Assembly (NCBI RefSeq): GCF_964204645.1
Contig: NC_134028.1
Location: 3,694,501-3,758,500 of the forward strand
Reading direction: 5' to 3'
DNA length: 64,000 nt
From: Tubulanus polymorphus
Taxonomy: Eukaryota > Nemertea > Palaeonemertea > Tubulaniformes > Tubulanidae
Positions within the stretch are counted from its first letter, which is position 1. The number at the start of each line of letters is the position of its first letter. A model generated the notes under the pieces. That model had not been told where the DNA came from, ran no database searches, and worked only from the letters and a program-made list of their open reading frames with translations. Positions 42,001 through 57,000 of the stretch are shown here, one piece after another. A program made the translations under genes and the position numbers.

Positions 42001-45000
42001 CAAATGGCCGTCTCATTTTTCGCAGCTAGTCTCCACATTAGTCCGCGACTAGTGTGGTGATTTCAAATACCCGTTGGGTGATGGAAATCCCGCGGCATCC
42101 AAATTGCAACGACGTCGTCGAAATAATTCGATTATTTCCGACGGCATTCCGACACCCCATGAATCTGTCTTTGCGTCGACAGGTACATTTCATACAGACT
42201 TATTGATTTACACAATGTGTTGACCTCTTAAAGCTGATATCAAAAAGGTCAATGTCCAATAAGTGAAATGCGCAAAACATAGATAAAATCAAAATACATG
42301 TACATATTTTTGGTGATATAGGTATCAGCATTCGTTTTTACGATTGCTCGTGAACGCATTAAAAAAAAGCCGCGCAATACTGCATTCATTTTCGTTCTGT
42401 TCGAAGCTAGAAATGCCAAATGCGTCGATTGCATTTACATCAAAGCTAAGGAAACACTCGGCGAACAGGGATGATGACATCGCGGCGACGAAACGCCGGG
42501 TCTCAAAGAATTACAGGGCGCGTTTAATAATGTTTTGTTACGGTTACACGTCAAACGTATTTCTCACGTGTAAAAACCGTCTTTGAAAGGAGAAAAAAAG
42601 ACTGCTCTTTCTAGTGCGAAAATATCTGGCATTAGAACTCGACGTTATAATCCTAGGCTTGTTTGAACATCGGAAATGTTGGCCGGCACTTTGAAAAAGC
42701 AGATATCCCCGTCGTAACGCTGGAGTTTATACATTGTGTTAGCATTTTTTAATAAACCCTATGTGATAATGAGATATTCGCTTCAAAGCTCGAAGTACAG
42801 ATAAAAAACCCACAATATCCACGTTGAACAACTATAAATGTACAGTGACATTTCGGGTCATGTGCTTACCCAACCTCATAGATTTATTTGAAATAATCTA
42901 AAAAATCTCCGAAAGGGATAAGCATTCTAACGCCAGTGTAACCGATTTGTAATTGTTAATCGTCAACATTGTGGGTTTTCTATTTATATCCTGCTCAGAT
43001 GAATTATTCAATTTATTACTGAGATGGTATTTTCCGTTTTCAGTCAGTTCCTCGACAACTTATCAAACGTATTGTACGAATTAGTAACAGTCAATTACTA
43101 GCTTTATTTCCCGCTGCAAATGCTGTGATCGTTTTGGTTTTTAGTTTATCGGAAATGCGCCGTTAATCGTTTTAACACTGGTGTTTGCTTTCACACGTTT
43201 TTAAAATGAATATTCGTCATCTAACGTCGACAATCCGCTGCAGGGTGTTACATAGCGATCGAGGCAGTTCTCAAGTTCACAGTTTGGAATCCTCTCTTCG
43301 CGAGAACACTCTCGTCGTTCGCCGATAGGCAAAAAAAAAACGTTTTCAAACCAAATCACTATTAAACGGAATCTCGTTTTCCATGGAGTGCCGCGTTCTC
43401 CACTTTTTAATCTACAGTTCGGTACTTTAATTGCTTTCTTGCATTTTCTGAGAACAGTCAACGCACAAAGGGCATCGAGCAGATCACGATTGACAAGAAC
43501 GAACATTCAAGAATCGAACACGCAATCCTCACGTACATAGCAATTATCTAGACATAGTAAACGAAGTCACAGCTCTCAGATATAAACTTAAATCTGACAA
43601 ATTTGTGTTGAATGTCAACTTAACGGTTTCATTTTTTCGACTAATCCTGACCTGTGGCATCTTAAAATTGCCTTAACGTCATTGAGCAATACGTGTCTAG
43701 CAGTATCAGAGCTCCCCGAGGAAAGCCATGATTATACACAGGGCGACGTCGGGCTGTCATCATTGAGATGTCTCGACTGTGTTATTGCCAATGCGTTCCC
43801 AAAGGCGTAATCGTCCGTCGAAACTAAGATTATACAAAATAAACCAATTTTCGAAGGTTTTCCAGAAGAAAATTATTGTATTCGAATCCTTGCTCGACTA
43901 GAAAAAAAATATACGCTTTGAATCTAAATTCTTGGAGATGGTTCCAGTCCGTGGAATTCGGTAAAGCGTGTTTGCCTACAAAGACGACTGAAACCACCAT
44001 TTGAAAGGCGAACAAGCAGAAACACACAAAGATATCAAAGATGCGTAGACACGTAGCTCGCGACCTCTGATCAAATAACAGTGTGATCAAACGCAAAGGC
44101 TAATAATGTTTTTTTACATGTTATCAGATAACTGTCCTTAACGGAGAAATCACACAGCTCAAATAGAGATTATTTAGTGGTATGCAATGATAAACGTCAA
44201 TGTCAAGTGTAGCTGTTAATGACGTTTCGCTTAGTGATCAGATACATATTTGTCATATCATATCATATCATATCACAACCAGGGATTCCAATCGAATTGC
44301 AAATATAGAACCTTTCTCACGTGATGAGACCGTTTTTACGCATTGCGTCACGTAATATTATGTTTCATCGTAGATTATCAGTGCTGGAGTACTAAGCCAC
44401 GATCCCACGAGCGTTTTTGACCCAGACCAAATTCGACCAACCGTTCAAATGGTGCCAAGGGCCCCGGCCTCTTTGACACGGGCCAATGTTGGCCCGACAA
44501 AAAACATTGGGTCAAATTACTTCGTATGATTGGTAACTGGTTCTAGAAGATGATCTGATCATTTACAAATGTTGCATTGTAATGACCGTCAATATGGCGT
44601 CGATCAATAAAAAAAATGGCACGATATCCATAAAGGATTTATATCTGACAAATCCCGATTAGCTCCTCATTATTATGTAATATAGTAGGTTTTTTTTCGC
44701 AAGTCTTAAGCTCTGAAATCGAAACTGTAACATGTCAGTACAATGAGGACGTTTTTGACAGAACTCGGTCGCAAGGACGCGTCGAGTGTCGCCGCTTGGA
44801 TTTATAATTGAACGACTTCTCGTCGCTCATCACAACCGAACACGCGACAGGCAGGGAAGTTTAATTACTACCGATTTATATTTAGACGACATATGACACT
44901 ATAATTCCTGAATTTATAAGATGATTTTTTACTATTCAACGTCGAATTTATACGCGAACGAGGTAGAAGAAAGGGGATTACAACAAGCAGCGAAATAATC

Positions 45001-48000
45001 CTTCATTTCTGTGAACTCCGTCATAATCGGATTCATTGATCGCGATAGTTATTTATGTGAGACTCGCAACGCGCGACGCAACACGAGTTTTAATCGAAAG
45101 TCTCTGAATCATCTGCACAACTTCAACATTGTTACTATATTCTCATGTGAAGTAACGAACGGTTATCGTAATTTCAATAACGCTAACAGCAGGCAGCTAT
45201 CTTCAATAGTTTTATCGAAAATCATTAGCCATTATTCACGCGCGTACCGCTGGAATTAGACTAATATCATAGTAATTTCGCATATAGATTTTAATAGTTC
45301 ACACGTGTGTGCGGCACCTACTTGCTGTTCAGTTCGGCCATATATCCTGGATGGAACCTTCGCAAATTCCAAGATTCGTAGCATGACCATAGACTATTGA
45401 AGCCTTTTCTCTAGCTCATGCCGTGGACAAACAGTGGAACTCGCTTACACAAATTTGTTTTGATTATCAAATTGATCAATCAAAAGTTTCATTCCACCCC
45501 ATGTGTGCGACTAACATTTCGCATACATCAAACGTTTAATAAATAAAGACATTATTAATAACTTGAAGGTATTGAAATTACATTCAATAATGCAATATAT
45601 ATTTCCGATTTTCTATCGGTAAAAGGCTGGTTAGTGTTCGATTGAAATATCAATAAATGAACTCGACAAAGTAATTCTCACGGAGCAAGGGGTACCATAA
45701 AGATCTTTACGTGTTATCGATATGCTATTCGATAATGTTCAGGCGCGTTGAAAGCAATGTTTTATTGCTGCGGCCAAATGCCGATTTTGGACAGATCTTA
45801 ATATTGCCGCGGCGAATTAACGTTAAAAAACGTGGTATTCAAAGAAAAAAAACGTCATTCGGTAAATTATTGCCGCGGCTTTGGCCGCTGCAGTCGCTGC
45901 ACTTCCAACGTCACTGATGTTTGGTTTTTTCGATCCATTACTCACAAGACACACTCAACGCATTAATGACGAATATTAATACACATAATACGGAACGCGC
46001 ATATGATAATTCTTGCCATTAAGGAAATTCTCTTCGCGTATTCGTAAAAAAACGTCTGACGTACTAGAAACTACCGGTGAGACAGTGTCTTCACATTCCT
46101 ATTTCAGCGCCACTCTAGTAAAAGCATCGAATTCCCCACAGGCGTTTGATGAACGATTTTATCCGCGCTATAACAATGTAGCGGAAAAGAAGTGATTTCC
46201 GAAGTTTATCCGTCTCCAAGGGCCGTGATTTGTTGTTTTACGGCACTCGGCGGAATTCGGTGGTTGATTTTGTCGATATATCGGAGGCGAAACTACGTAT
46301 AATTCCTCGTATTATAAAACAAAAAACGTAGACTATATACACGCGAAATACACCTGGGGATCGTAAAATTTGGAATTACACCTCATCTATCTACTGAAAG
46401 TTTTCTAATATTTAAAAAAAACTTAGATATCGTTATTCAAAGCTATTCAAACTGTCAACGGCAAAAAATGAAAATCTGCGATAAAACAGTCTCGGTGGAT
46501 TGGGCGTATTTGATACAGCTGCATGTTCGGTCGCACGAATCCGGATATATTGTGTCTACGACGTTACCTTTATCCGCCGCCGGTCGATATGTCTCGCCTC
46601 CAGACGGAAATCATTTCGCAAATACAAAGACCTTATCACGTCACTTCCGTCGAATATACAGGCGGTCCCGGCGAGACGCCATTTGGTTTCGTATTAATTT
46701 GACCGGTCCCGCCACTAGAATAGATACATATCTAAACGCATCATGATATCGTTGTAATAAAGCTTGCTTGAATTCAAATTCAATAATTCGTTTTTTACAG
46801 TTACGTAATGTTTGTTCTTTTTGTTTATTTTTAGAATTGGCTGGAAATCGTAGACCGTTATCTTCCCCATATTCCGACTAATTGGGAACGTAACTCACGG
46901 TGAAGAGCCATAAACGACATTTGCATACGCTGCCTAGCTATCAATCATTAGCGAAATTTACCTTTCCCAGACAGCTTAGTGGCAATGACATAAAACCAAC
47001 ATTTTCCTTATATGTAAACCGTAGCAATCTTAGAGCAATCAATTATTAGTTGTGTCTCTCTTTCCGTCTAGTGTCCGTATGCATATATGTAGCGACAAGC
47101 GTCACACGCATTAAATTGATATTGTCGTTAGGCAGGATTCGCTTTGAAGTATATACGAAAATAACCTATCCTGCTTCCTACGGAAACCTAACGAACCCAA
47201 AAATATGTGCTCTAAGAATATCAATTATGATATCAAACGATGCGATCCCTGATGAAACTAGATTAGTTTTACTATTAGCGTAGGATGAAAAATCGAATTA
47301 TTGTAATTGAGTGCGAACAATTCAATTTGCCATTTTTTCGCCGTCTCAAAAATTACGATTTGTTATTCATTCCGTTACTGGTATATCTTTTGCCTTATTA
47401 AGATAATGAAAAGGCATGACTTTTCTCGCGTCAATTTTACTTAGACGGCGTCTGTCAAAACAGCTTTTGCAGCATATGCTGTAGAATTAAGCTGTTTTTG
47501 TACTCATAACTTAATCAATCTCCGCGGTCAAATAAGGCTTAATACGCGACGTTTTGCTCGTATTTGACAACATTCTTCTGATCACAAAATCTACCAATAT
47601 TAAGATGTCTGAATCTGAACCATCTGAATTTCTGATATTTGGTCGTATATCTTATTTCTGTATTATGCAGATTTCTCAGTCGGGAGAAATATATGGACTG
47701 CTGGCTACTTTAAATCATCTAGTTCTGTATCAAACAAAGTTCACTGCTTTCGACGTGAAGATAAATCAAATCTATTACATCAAATTGAAGAAACTGTAAA
47801 CGGCTTTTCACGACCATTGAAATGGTAGGTTTAATTGATCAGCTTTGCCAAAACCGGTATTCATTTTATCAGACGGCGCTGAAGGCCGATCTGTTTCTTT
47901 AATGCATACCTAATAGAAATTCTCCGCCAACGATGGATTTGAAAACCCGATAAAATTCTCATTTGAATCGAATTTGAACTTTGGAGTATCAGTTAAGCAT

Positions 48001-51000
48001 CTTTAAGTGTTGTTACGGGACTATGTACCGAAGAGGAAATAACAGCCTCGTAGACTAAACCATTCGTGCGCCAAGGTAATATAGAACTGTATAATTTCTT
48101 CGGCCAGGAATTTGAAGAAATGTAAGACTAGTGACGATAATTGAGCATGAAATTATACATGGCTTGCAGTTACCATTTTTGTAATTCAGTTTCTCACCGA
48201 CGCATCAAACGTCTCTTGTTGCGTCTCATCTATTAGCGAATATCGAGCCGTCTAGATATCACGGTTGAAGATCGACGGCCCAGTTCTGATATCGATGACA
48301 CCTTCAGAAATATCATTCGGAATCTCACGGCAGTTGAGAGCAATTTCTCATCATGACATCATCTCGCGGTGACTTCTTGTGTACGAAACTATACAACTTC
48401 AAAACAACTTGTCCGCGGTTTGGAAAGGTTAGAGATGACATTATTCGATTGGCTGTCTGAACGTCTGGAGATACGTAGCAATAAACTTCTATCGTCGAAA
48501 TATTCGCTTGCTTTCTTATTCGAGCAAAAGACAGTTGTGAAAATCAACGTATGAAATTGTATCCATTTTATTACTAATGTTTAGAATTAAGTATTCTGAT
48601 TGACCACGGTATGTGATAATCCCTCCTTGATTAGTAAACGAATTCAAACGGATGCTCGGTTTGCATTCCATCTATATAACCTGAACAGGTCATGTCCGCT
48701 TTCATCGCGCGGTTAAAAGATGCGCCTCGTCTGGGGGAAAATGGAGAACGTCTACGCCGGAAGTGAAAACAATAAGCATCCGCCCGAAACCCGTAGGATC
48801 TCATCAAACAAATCCCGGTAATTTCGCGAAGATTCTTTCCGATATCTTTTTCCTGCTGGATTTGAAATCTCATTTATATCGGCGAGTGCAGACAATTCTG
48901 AATAGCTACTGTTTAGTTTTTAGATGAGAAAACAGTGGACTGAAAAGTAGTTATTGGTTTCTCACACATAAATGGAAATGTCAACGCTAGCATCGATTCC
49001 CGGTGGATATCTGCCCGAAACTTAATATAGAAAATACCAATAGTTGTAATGCTGTGAGATGATTGGGCGGGAGACGCGAAGTCTCAAAATCCGGACACTT
49101 AAGACGGATGGACCAGTGTCTTACTGATATGTTCAGATACCGTATGTTTATACGATTGATCTTCCATAAATACACCACTGCAGTGACGGCCGAGCGTTTA
49201 ATAACTTGGAGAATTTTACCGTTACGAAGATACACGCAAAGTGTCAATTAATTTTGTTCATTAAATCTATCAAAGGATTTCACCATATGGCGTAGTATTA
49301 CTGATCATCAAACCCTTGTTCTACTGATTACGGCTATTCAGCAGTAATATTGTAACTTGTACAAAGTACAGTATACAAATATCGTTCATGTAATACATAA
49401 TATAATATAGTGGCAATACGAATATAGTCATAAAGGCCACACCTTTTCCTCGACCTGGTCACACCTATATCACTAGTTTAAAAATATCGGCCTTGTTTTA
49501 GCTATAGAATCTGATTAACCAAATCTGTATTTGATCTTGATCTCCGTAAGAAGTGATCAGAGGAGCCGGGAAGTGAGCCGGGGATAAATGATGCTGCCGC
49601 ACATTGGGTAAGTGACAATGAAGTTACGCGGACTCAGCGGAGATCGAACCCGGTCTCGTGCGAAGAAAGCAAACGTGCTAACCAGTAGACCAGTAGAACT
49701 AGTCCACACGGCCAGTGCTTATACAGCTTGTCGTTTATGCGTAACAGGGCAAGACGTATCTCTGGTCCGGTGTCTTGATATTTCGTCGCGATATTTCTCA
49801 CTGACTGATGGGTTCATTGTCCTAAGTCAGTCTTGCAAATTTCCCTCATCTACAGGGAAAATATAAATTACAGACGCATCTCTCGAGAATTTATAATTAA
49901 TCGCTTTGACGTCAATCGATCATTGTCGAGAGGAAGAGATATGAAAATGGAATTCTAATGTGAATTTATCAAGGAATTGACGGACGTCAATCGTGTACTC
50001 AAAAAGCGATTTCATATTTGTTCAAACGCTTTTCTATACGGTGAGAAAAAATGCGCACGCAGTGAAGGAGCTGAACGAGTCTTAAGTTATTCAAATCTTG
50101 TCGCGTGAAGTAACGAATTCAAACAATCATTACGATATGAAAGGTTTTCGTACAAATTTCATTTTCATGTGTGTCGAATAATGAACCATCGGTGATATCA
50201 ATTATTTTTCTCTTGTCGTCAATTTCGCTTCACTGAATTCAACGACGAAAGATCATCAAAAAACGATGAATACATTCATATATGGCATCATTGCGATAAC
50301 AATTATGATGTAAGCTTTCGATTTTTGAACGTTAGATATCAAATTCAACGTGATGTTTCTGTGAAGTTAATCATTGATAAATCGAATTAAATCAGTGAAA
50401 ATTTCTTTTGGTTTTAATTTTAATTTTTTAAAGAATAATGTAAAGAAGTCATCGAGTAAACTACTAGCGATCCTAGCGGACCCTCGATTGCCACAGTAAT
50501 CGTGTTGCTCCCACAAATGACTGAAGCTTAAAACAAATGGAAATTGAACTGCGACCAAAAGAAAACATCGTAGGCTTAGAATGATCCGAGAAACTATCCG
50601 ACTGAGTGACGTATCTAATTAGATTTTCGCCTTCATCGATCGATTCAGTATCAGTTTAAGTTGCGCAATTCTCGTTTCAGTGAATATTAATCAAATAATT
50701 CTACTGGTTTTTAATCATGATTATGAAGTTTGTGGTCAATCTTATATCGATAAACGTTAATCAAAACTTTTGAACCCAGTTAGCAGTGAAATACATTTGG
50801 TCTGATATTTGGAAAGTGCTCTCTCTTTTTCTTCCATGGGTGCTTGCTGTCGTGGCGTTTTGGTTTTTGCTCGGCCCTCATCAAAAGGCCTTCTAAATTT
50901 TATTTTTGTTTTTTTCGTAAATATTCTAAACCAGGTCCATTAGCTTTTTTATGAAATAAATTGAAACTGAAATTGATGTCAGTACCAGGGCCAAGTTGTA

Positions 51001-54000
51001 CAGTAGTGACGTAAGTCCAAATGTGGTCTTAAACCTTATGACTGGTCTTAAGTTGTTGCACTGACTATAGAGCTGCTGGTCTTAAATCTAAGCTACGACT
51101 GTGGGAATGTCGGGTAAAGACGAAAAATGAAATTATCCAAATAAGCTTTTTATACGCGATTTTCAATCTTGCCCTCGGTAAACACGTTCTGCTGCTCACA
51201 GCTGGGTATGAAAATTTAGCATCACCCGAGTAATTGTTAGCTCAATAATTTCGAAGTGCTATGAACGATGCTTTTCTATGCTTTGTTTGGTGATGAGCTT
51301 TTGATCATTCGCTCATACGTTTTTCATTAAACACCTCACACGAGTCTTCTCGTTCAGAGAATCGTCTTTTAATGTATTATCTCTAGAATATCTGTGCCAA
51401 TGAAGACTCTTGAAAAAACAAACAAGATCTCCGAACGCCGTTCGTTTCTGCCTTGCATTTTTTTGTAAACGATAATGTTTTTCCGAAGATAGTTCTTCAC
51501 GAGGAAATGATGATTTCAAAAGTCTACGGTGTGGAGCGGGAACTAGAACACACCGAGACAGGTGTTCTATTTTATGTAATCTGCTTAATGTAATTCTAAA
51601 ATCAGTCGAACCAATCCACTTCTTAGAAACGTGATTGTCTGGTGAACAGAGATTAACAGGGGCGCGGGATAACGCGAAGGGAAAGGTAAGCGTGCTGGCA
51701 CCGAACAGAAGATAAGAAAACATAGGAAAACCTTGCTCGAGAAAAATCAGTAAACATTGTCAAGAAATTAGCGATGAATACAATACATGATATCATCGCG
51801 CTTTTAATGCATATATTTACATACGCCTTATGCTTATCGGGTGTATAGAATTCTAAATGAAGGAAAATATTTGATGTTGAATAACTCAGTCATCCTGCGC
51901 CGATATTGGATTAATAGTTCCAGGACACGACACCTAGATTTAGGTCAAGCATCATATCAGTCAAGCGTGGATAGCATAAATATTCAATAAAGACACCACC
52001 GTGAGAATAGCTTATCTTCATCAAAGTATCGTAGCCGACACTCAGACGTGAGAATAGATCGATAATATATAACAGTAATCCCATTAAAAACAAATTCAGA
52101 TGAGTAAAAATGAAATTTTCAATCAAAAACTAGAATCTAAAGTTTAAGATACATCGTTTCGGACTCTCTCTTAGAGTCCACACACACACACACCTAAACA
52201 CACACACGCCTAACGATGCATGCACTCCAGCGAGAGTCCTAAATGACGCGTCTTTTAATTTTCGATTTTGATTCTTGATGAGCATATTTCGTTTTTCATC
52301 TTTCGAATTTATATATAGCGGGTTTAATTCTTATCACGCTCGGATTTCACCGTTATAAAACCCGTGACACACATGTCATATAAATCAAATCGCACGAAGC
52401 TTTCAGCGACAGTTTTCGGTGGTAAACTATCAGTTCTACATCAAAATCGAACAGAAATACGACGCGAAAATATTAAAAAAAAAACACCCAAAGAGTTGCA
52501 TTAAATCTATTCGATTTCTCGGTACCGCGGGAATACTATTTCCGGTAGCCATGTCGTTCCCATTCGGTACTTCAATCATTCAATCAAAAACTCGCGTTGC
52601 TCAAATCTCGACGAATGGCAGTGCACGTTTTTCAAAAGTGTACCTTACCATTAAATCTTGACGATTTGACGTTTCTTCATTTCATCTGAACTTCGGGTAA
52701 ATATCATTTATCGAGACAGTAACGATCGCTTTCACGCCGGGAGTTGCTCGGCGAATTAACGTCCTGTTACTTCCCATCCGTCGCAACGGGCCATTAATGA
52801 AATCCAGTTATACGGCGGACTTAATGGACACAAGACGCTGATGTCGCTGGCCGTAAATGTCATCGTCTGGTCTTAGAAGTGGAATTATGTGAATTTAATT
52901 TTCAAAATAAATTGAAATTCCATTTCTTCTAAATGTCTTCCGAAAACGAATAAACTATAAGTGCCCAATCCACTGCTCAACTCGGAAACGTTTGCCCATA
53001 CTCGCTCAACGATTTGATAAAACGAGAATATGCAGTTGTTTTTATTTACAGTTCGTTAATGAGATTGAGTCTAAAATCCCAAAAGTCTTTTTCCTATCAA
53101 CGAATGCGAGTTTTCGATTTTTTTGCAAAAATGTTTCTAATTCATATTTCACTGACGATATTTTATGAATGCACATCCCAACTTGAAACATTTTCCAAAA
53201 TGCCTATTTCCATTCTATCTCAATCTTTCGTTAGAAATATGGATTCGAAATTTACTGTTCATGAAATTCTGTCTAGAATTGCGAAAGTTTCTCTCTGTTT
53301 TTCCAATCAATAAATGCAAGTGTCTGTTATTTTTGTAAATCTTTCTGATTCGTATCTAATTGACGATATTATAATGAACGCTCGATCAATCATGTGCTAC
53401 CTGTGGCTACACCTCAAAAAACACACGCATTTAATAACAATAGAATTCTCGCCGATATAAGCTCGTTTTCAGAAACCGAGACACGACATTCGTTCATTAT
53501 TATTCGCCATACAAAACACGTACACGTAATTCTTTTCACTATGGAAACAAATTTCAGCATAATTCGGCGCATAATCCACAGAGATATCAATAATAACAAT
53601 AACACAGTCGAATGTCTTATGAGAGAAGACTCCGCAGGGAGTCAGTTGTGGCACGATCATTTTCATCTGTCCGCTATTGCGATATCTATTTCAAATTATA
53701 TTTTTAAGTGTCGCGGGACTTTCTTCGAGGATCGATGTCTGAAATGTGAGCCAAGGTAAACTCGATTAAGGATGGATAACGCGTTGGTTTTACCCTCGAC
53801 ACGTTATAAGATCGTCGTCATCGAATAGATTATCGTGTTTCGACCGCGCGAATAGACAATGTGAAACAAATTATTCATTAATGTGACTGTGAATTCACTT
53901 ACCATACATACATATTGATAGTTTAATCATAACTGGTTGAATTATGAATCAAACAATGAAAATGGTTATGTATTTCAGAATTAAAAGTTTCCCATCCGGT

Positions 54001-57000
54001 CGGCCTGCAGGGTTTCCGCAGTCTGGAATCTTTTTGAGGCTAACAACGGTTGAAGCAAAAAGGGTTTGACATCCGATTTTTCGAGAGTTTTTTTTCCCGA
54101 TTTTTCCGATTCATTTCCCATTAAACGGAAAAGAATACATACCGGCTCCCATGAACTGAAATATTTTCCCGAATTAATTTTCCGGAATTTCGATATACCT
54201 CAGCTACATTGATTTATCCGAATAAAAATATTCTTCTGGAAACTTCCAGAAATGTCCGGAAAAAAGTCACCAGTCACAGATACTACACCTTAGATGTATA
54301 AGTTAGCTGGCGAAGTTAAAAATGTAGCGCTTTGAGGTTGGCTCGCTGTTCACCGTCAGCGATGTCCAACCGCTGTGCGGTCATTAAGGCAATTCGTACC
54401 AACTCGCTCAGATATAAAATTTCCTTGACATTTATATATTGGACGGGGAACACGGTAACCGTAAACTGTCGCTCGGTATAATCATCATTTTACTCTCAGG
54501 ATGCGCTGATTTCGTGGCGGCATTCGAGGTTGTTGTACTAAATAACTCGAATCGCCACGCGCAGGAGGGCGATGAAATCGGTTCTTGTTTGTTACGAGGG
54601 TTTTCCAAAAAACAGAAAAAAAACATAGAAAATCTGTCGGTTGACGATGCTTGATAAATTTTAATTTCACGGCTAAGTGCAACTTCACACCGGATATTGG
54701 GTTCCGTCAGACACAGTCTCTTCAATTGATTTTTTCGTGTGAAAAGAAACAAGTAAAAACTAACGTAGGCGGAAGGTCGAGATTTTACTGCTGGCAATTC
54801 GTTCATCTGAGCCTATGGTGTTTTATGCAGGGATAAAACGACCTCCGTTCGAAAACTGTAAGACGTTTTCGGCCTTTTGATTCTCATCAGTCGTCTCGAG
54901 TCAGACGTAACAAGTGTGTCTACATTGCATTGATGACGGCATCAAGTCGCTTTCAATCAGAGCGGGACAAGTATTGAATTAGATTCTAATGGATTTCGCT
55001 TCCGAATGAACTTAACAAGTTCATCAAAGCGATTTCGCATCAGCTGATTGTCTTACGTATTTGTCAAAATGCCTGGTCCATAAATCGAGCATGGGGCGTA
55101 TGTAATATCTTGGAGCTTGGAGTAATGTTGTCGAACTCCAAGGTAATATTACGTAAGTAGGCCGTATACACGCGTGTTTTGAATCTAAGCAGAATCATTT
55201 GAAGTAGAAACAGTAACCGACAACAAGGACAAAATCATCGGAACATACACAAACCTAATCCATGTACAACATCAAATCTATTCGATCAACTGACTTTGTC
55301 TTATCCGCGTGTCTTCTTCGGATTTTATTTATTGATGAGTTGACTTATGGGCTTACTACTTAAATTCTAATTAGTAAACCCGCTGAACCACGCGAATAAA
55401 CGTACGCAGGAAACACGGCTACTGTCCATCGGGTCCTTCGCCGCCGGATTAACGCCTAATCCGTATTTACAAGCGTGAAATATGACCGGTATCTGCGGCT
55501 TGTGTAAGGTTAATCTATCGAGGACTCCGTGGCGTGGTTCACGCTCGGCTTAAACGTGTTAAACGTGTTGATTAGTCGTGTGTGAAAGTTCAATATTATT
55601 CAATGCGACTAAGATTAATTAAATGGAGCTTCGAGACTGACCGAACAGCCGAAGGGAAACGAACGAAATGGTCTTGAAATGTGTTGAGTTATGTCTCAAT
55701 CTGTACGGGGAACTTTCTATTACGCCTTCTAGGCCAGTCAGCGGTTACGTCTTGAACGTACGAAGTAACCGAATAACGTTTGCCTACACTAAACAGACTT
55801 TCCCAAAGGGAATTTTTACCATTCTGTCATTATGCCGAACTGATTTATATTTCCGTACACGGCAGTCTCTTACAAACGTCACTTTGTCAATAATGCTTCT
55901 TTATGTGCAGTTTGGTGACGATACGCATTTCACGTGAGCTTCAATATTGCAACAGGTCATTCGACACGACCGCAGTACCGGCCGTGAGGGACCCGCCGCC
56001 GTCGTGCGCGTCATTTTACAGCATGCAATCATAAGCTATATTTACGAGAATTTTATGTTTGAAGTGAGCCATTACTGAGACCGGGAACTGAAGAGAATCT
56101 GAATTGAAATGACGACTTGTTGCGTTATATGAAAGTCATGTCTAAACACCTATTTATATCAATCAGCGCCAGAACTGACATTCATCCTTAAAACTAGTGA
56201 TAGAAAGCGAATTCGAAACACGGTAAATAAACGGGAAATAAATTTGATGAACTTGAACTATACGTAGAACGCAGGAAAAGGACAGATTTATCCATCTTAT
56301 TTTTGAATAGTATGACTTTGTCGTCGCTAGTTTGGCGCGAAAGTTTCTTCCTAAGTTAAGTTCGGATTTGTAACGTGAAAATAAAAGGTCAAATGGAGTC
56401 CATATCCAAACGATTAAGTAACATCTCTGGGGTATTGATTATGGGGATTAAGATGTAGGAATTCTCTTACTCTTGCGCATAAAAGGTCTTGGTTAAACAA
56501 AATATTCTTAAATAATTCATTTGGCTCTCATGACCCTCATCAATATTCATTCGGTACTACTCCACGCTGTGTGATAGCTCGGTTGAGATGTTTGCTATGT
56601 TCGATGATTTCCGATGGTATGGCGGCGATAATTTTCAATTGTGACGGGGTGAATAGGGATTTTGAGACGTTCGCTTTCTGTTTAAGTATTTCGGTGGCCA
56701 TCGGAATTTCTTGGTCGATGCTATACCAGTGAATTAAAAGGCGGGCGTAGGTCGGCCTTGCAACGGCTTGCGACTCACTGCGACGCTACTCACTGCGACC
56801 GCCCGCGACGATCGCGTCGCAACGACTCACCGACCTACGCTACCTTGCGACTGCCAGTGACGGGTTGCGACTGCCAGCGACGCCAGTCGCAATAAGTCGC
56901 ACATGTTCTACTTTCTGCGACGCGATGCGACCGTCGCAACCGACCTGCGTGCTGTTGCGACTGACAGCAACTAGTCGCACACAGTCGCTGACAACCGCAT

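Noticed and set aside
44397-44530. Possible inverted-repeat element with GGCCAATGTTGGCC core and GACCCA/TGGGTC ends
   Set aside because: Arms pair only in short blocks and no target duplication is visible; too weak to list as an element.
54840-54910. Hammerhead-ribozyme-like core on the minus strand (CTGATGAG followed by CCGAAAA)
   Set aside because: Stem II pairs poorly, an extra A follows GAAA, and the expected cleavage-site bases are inside another hairpin. It does not satisfy the consensus.
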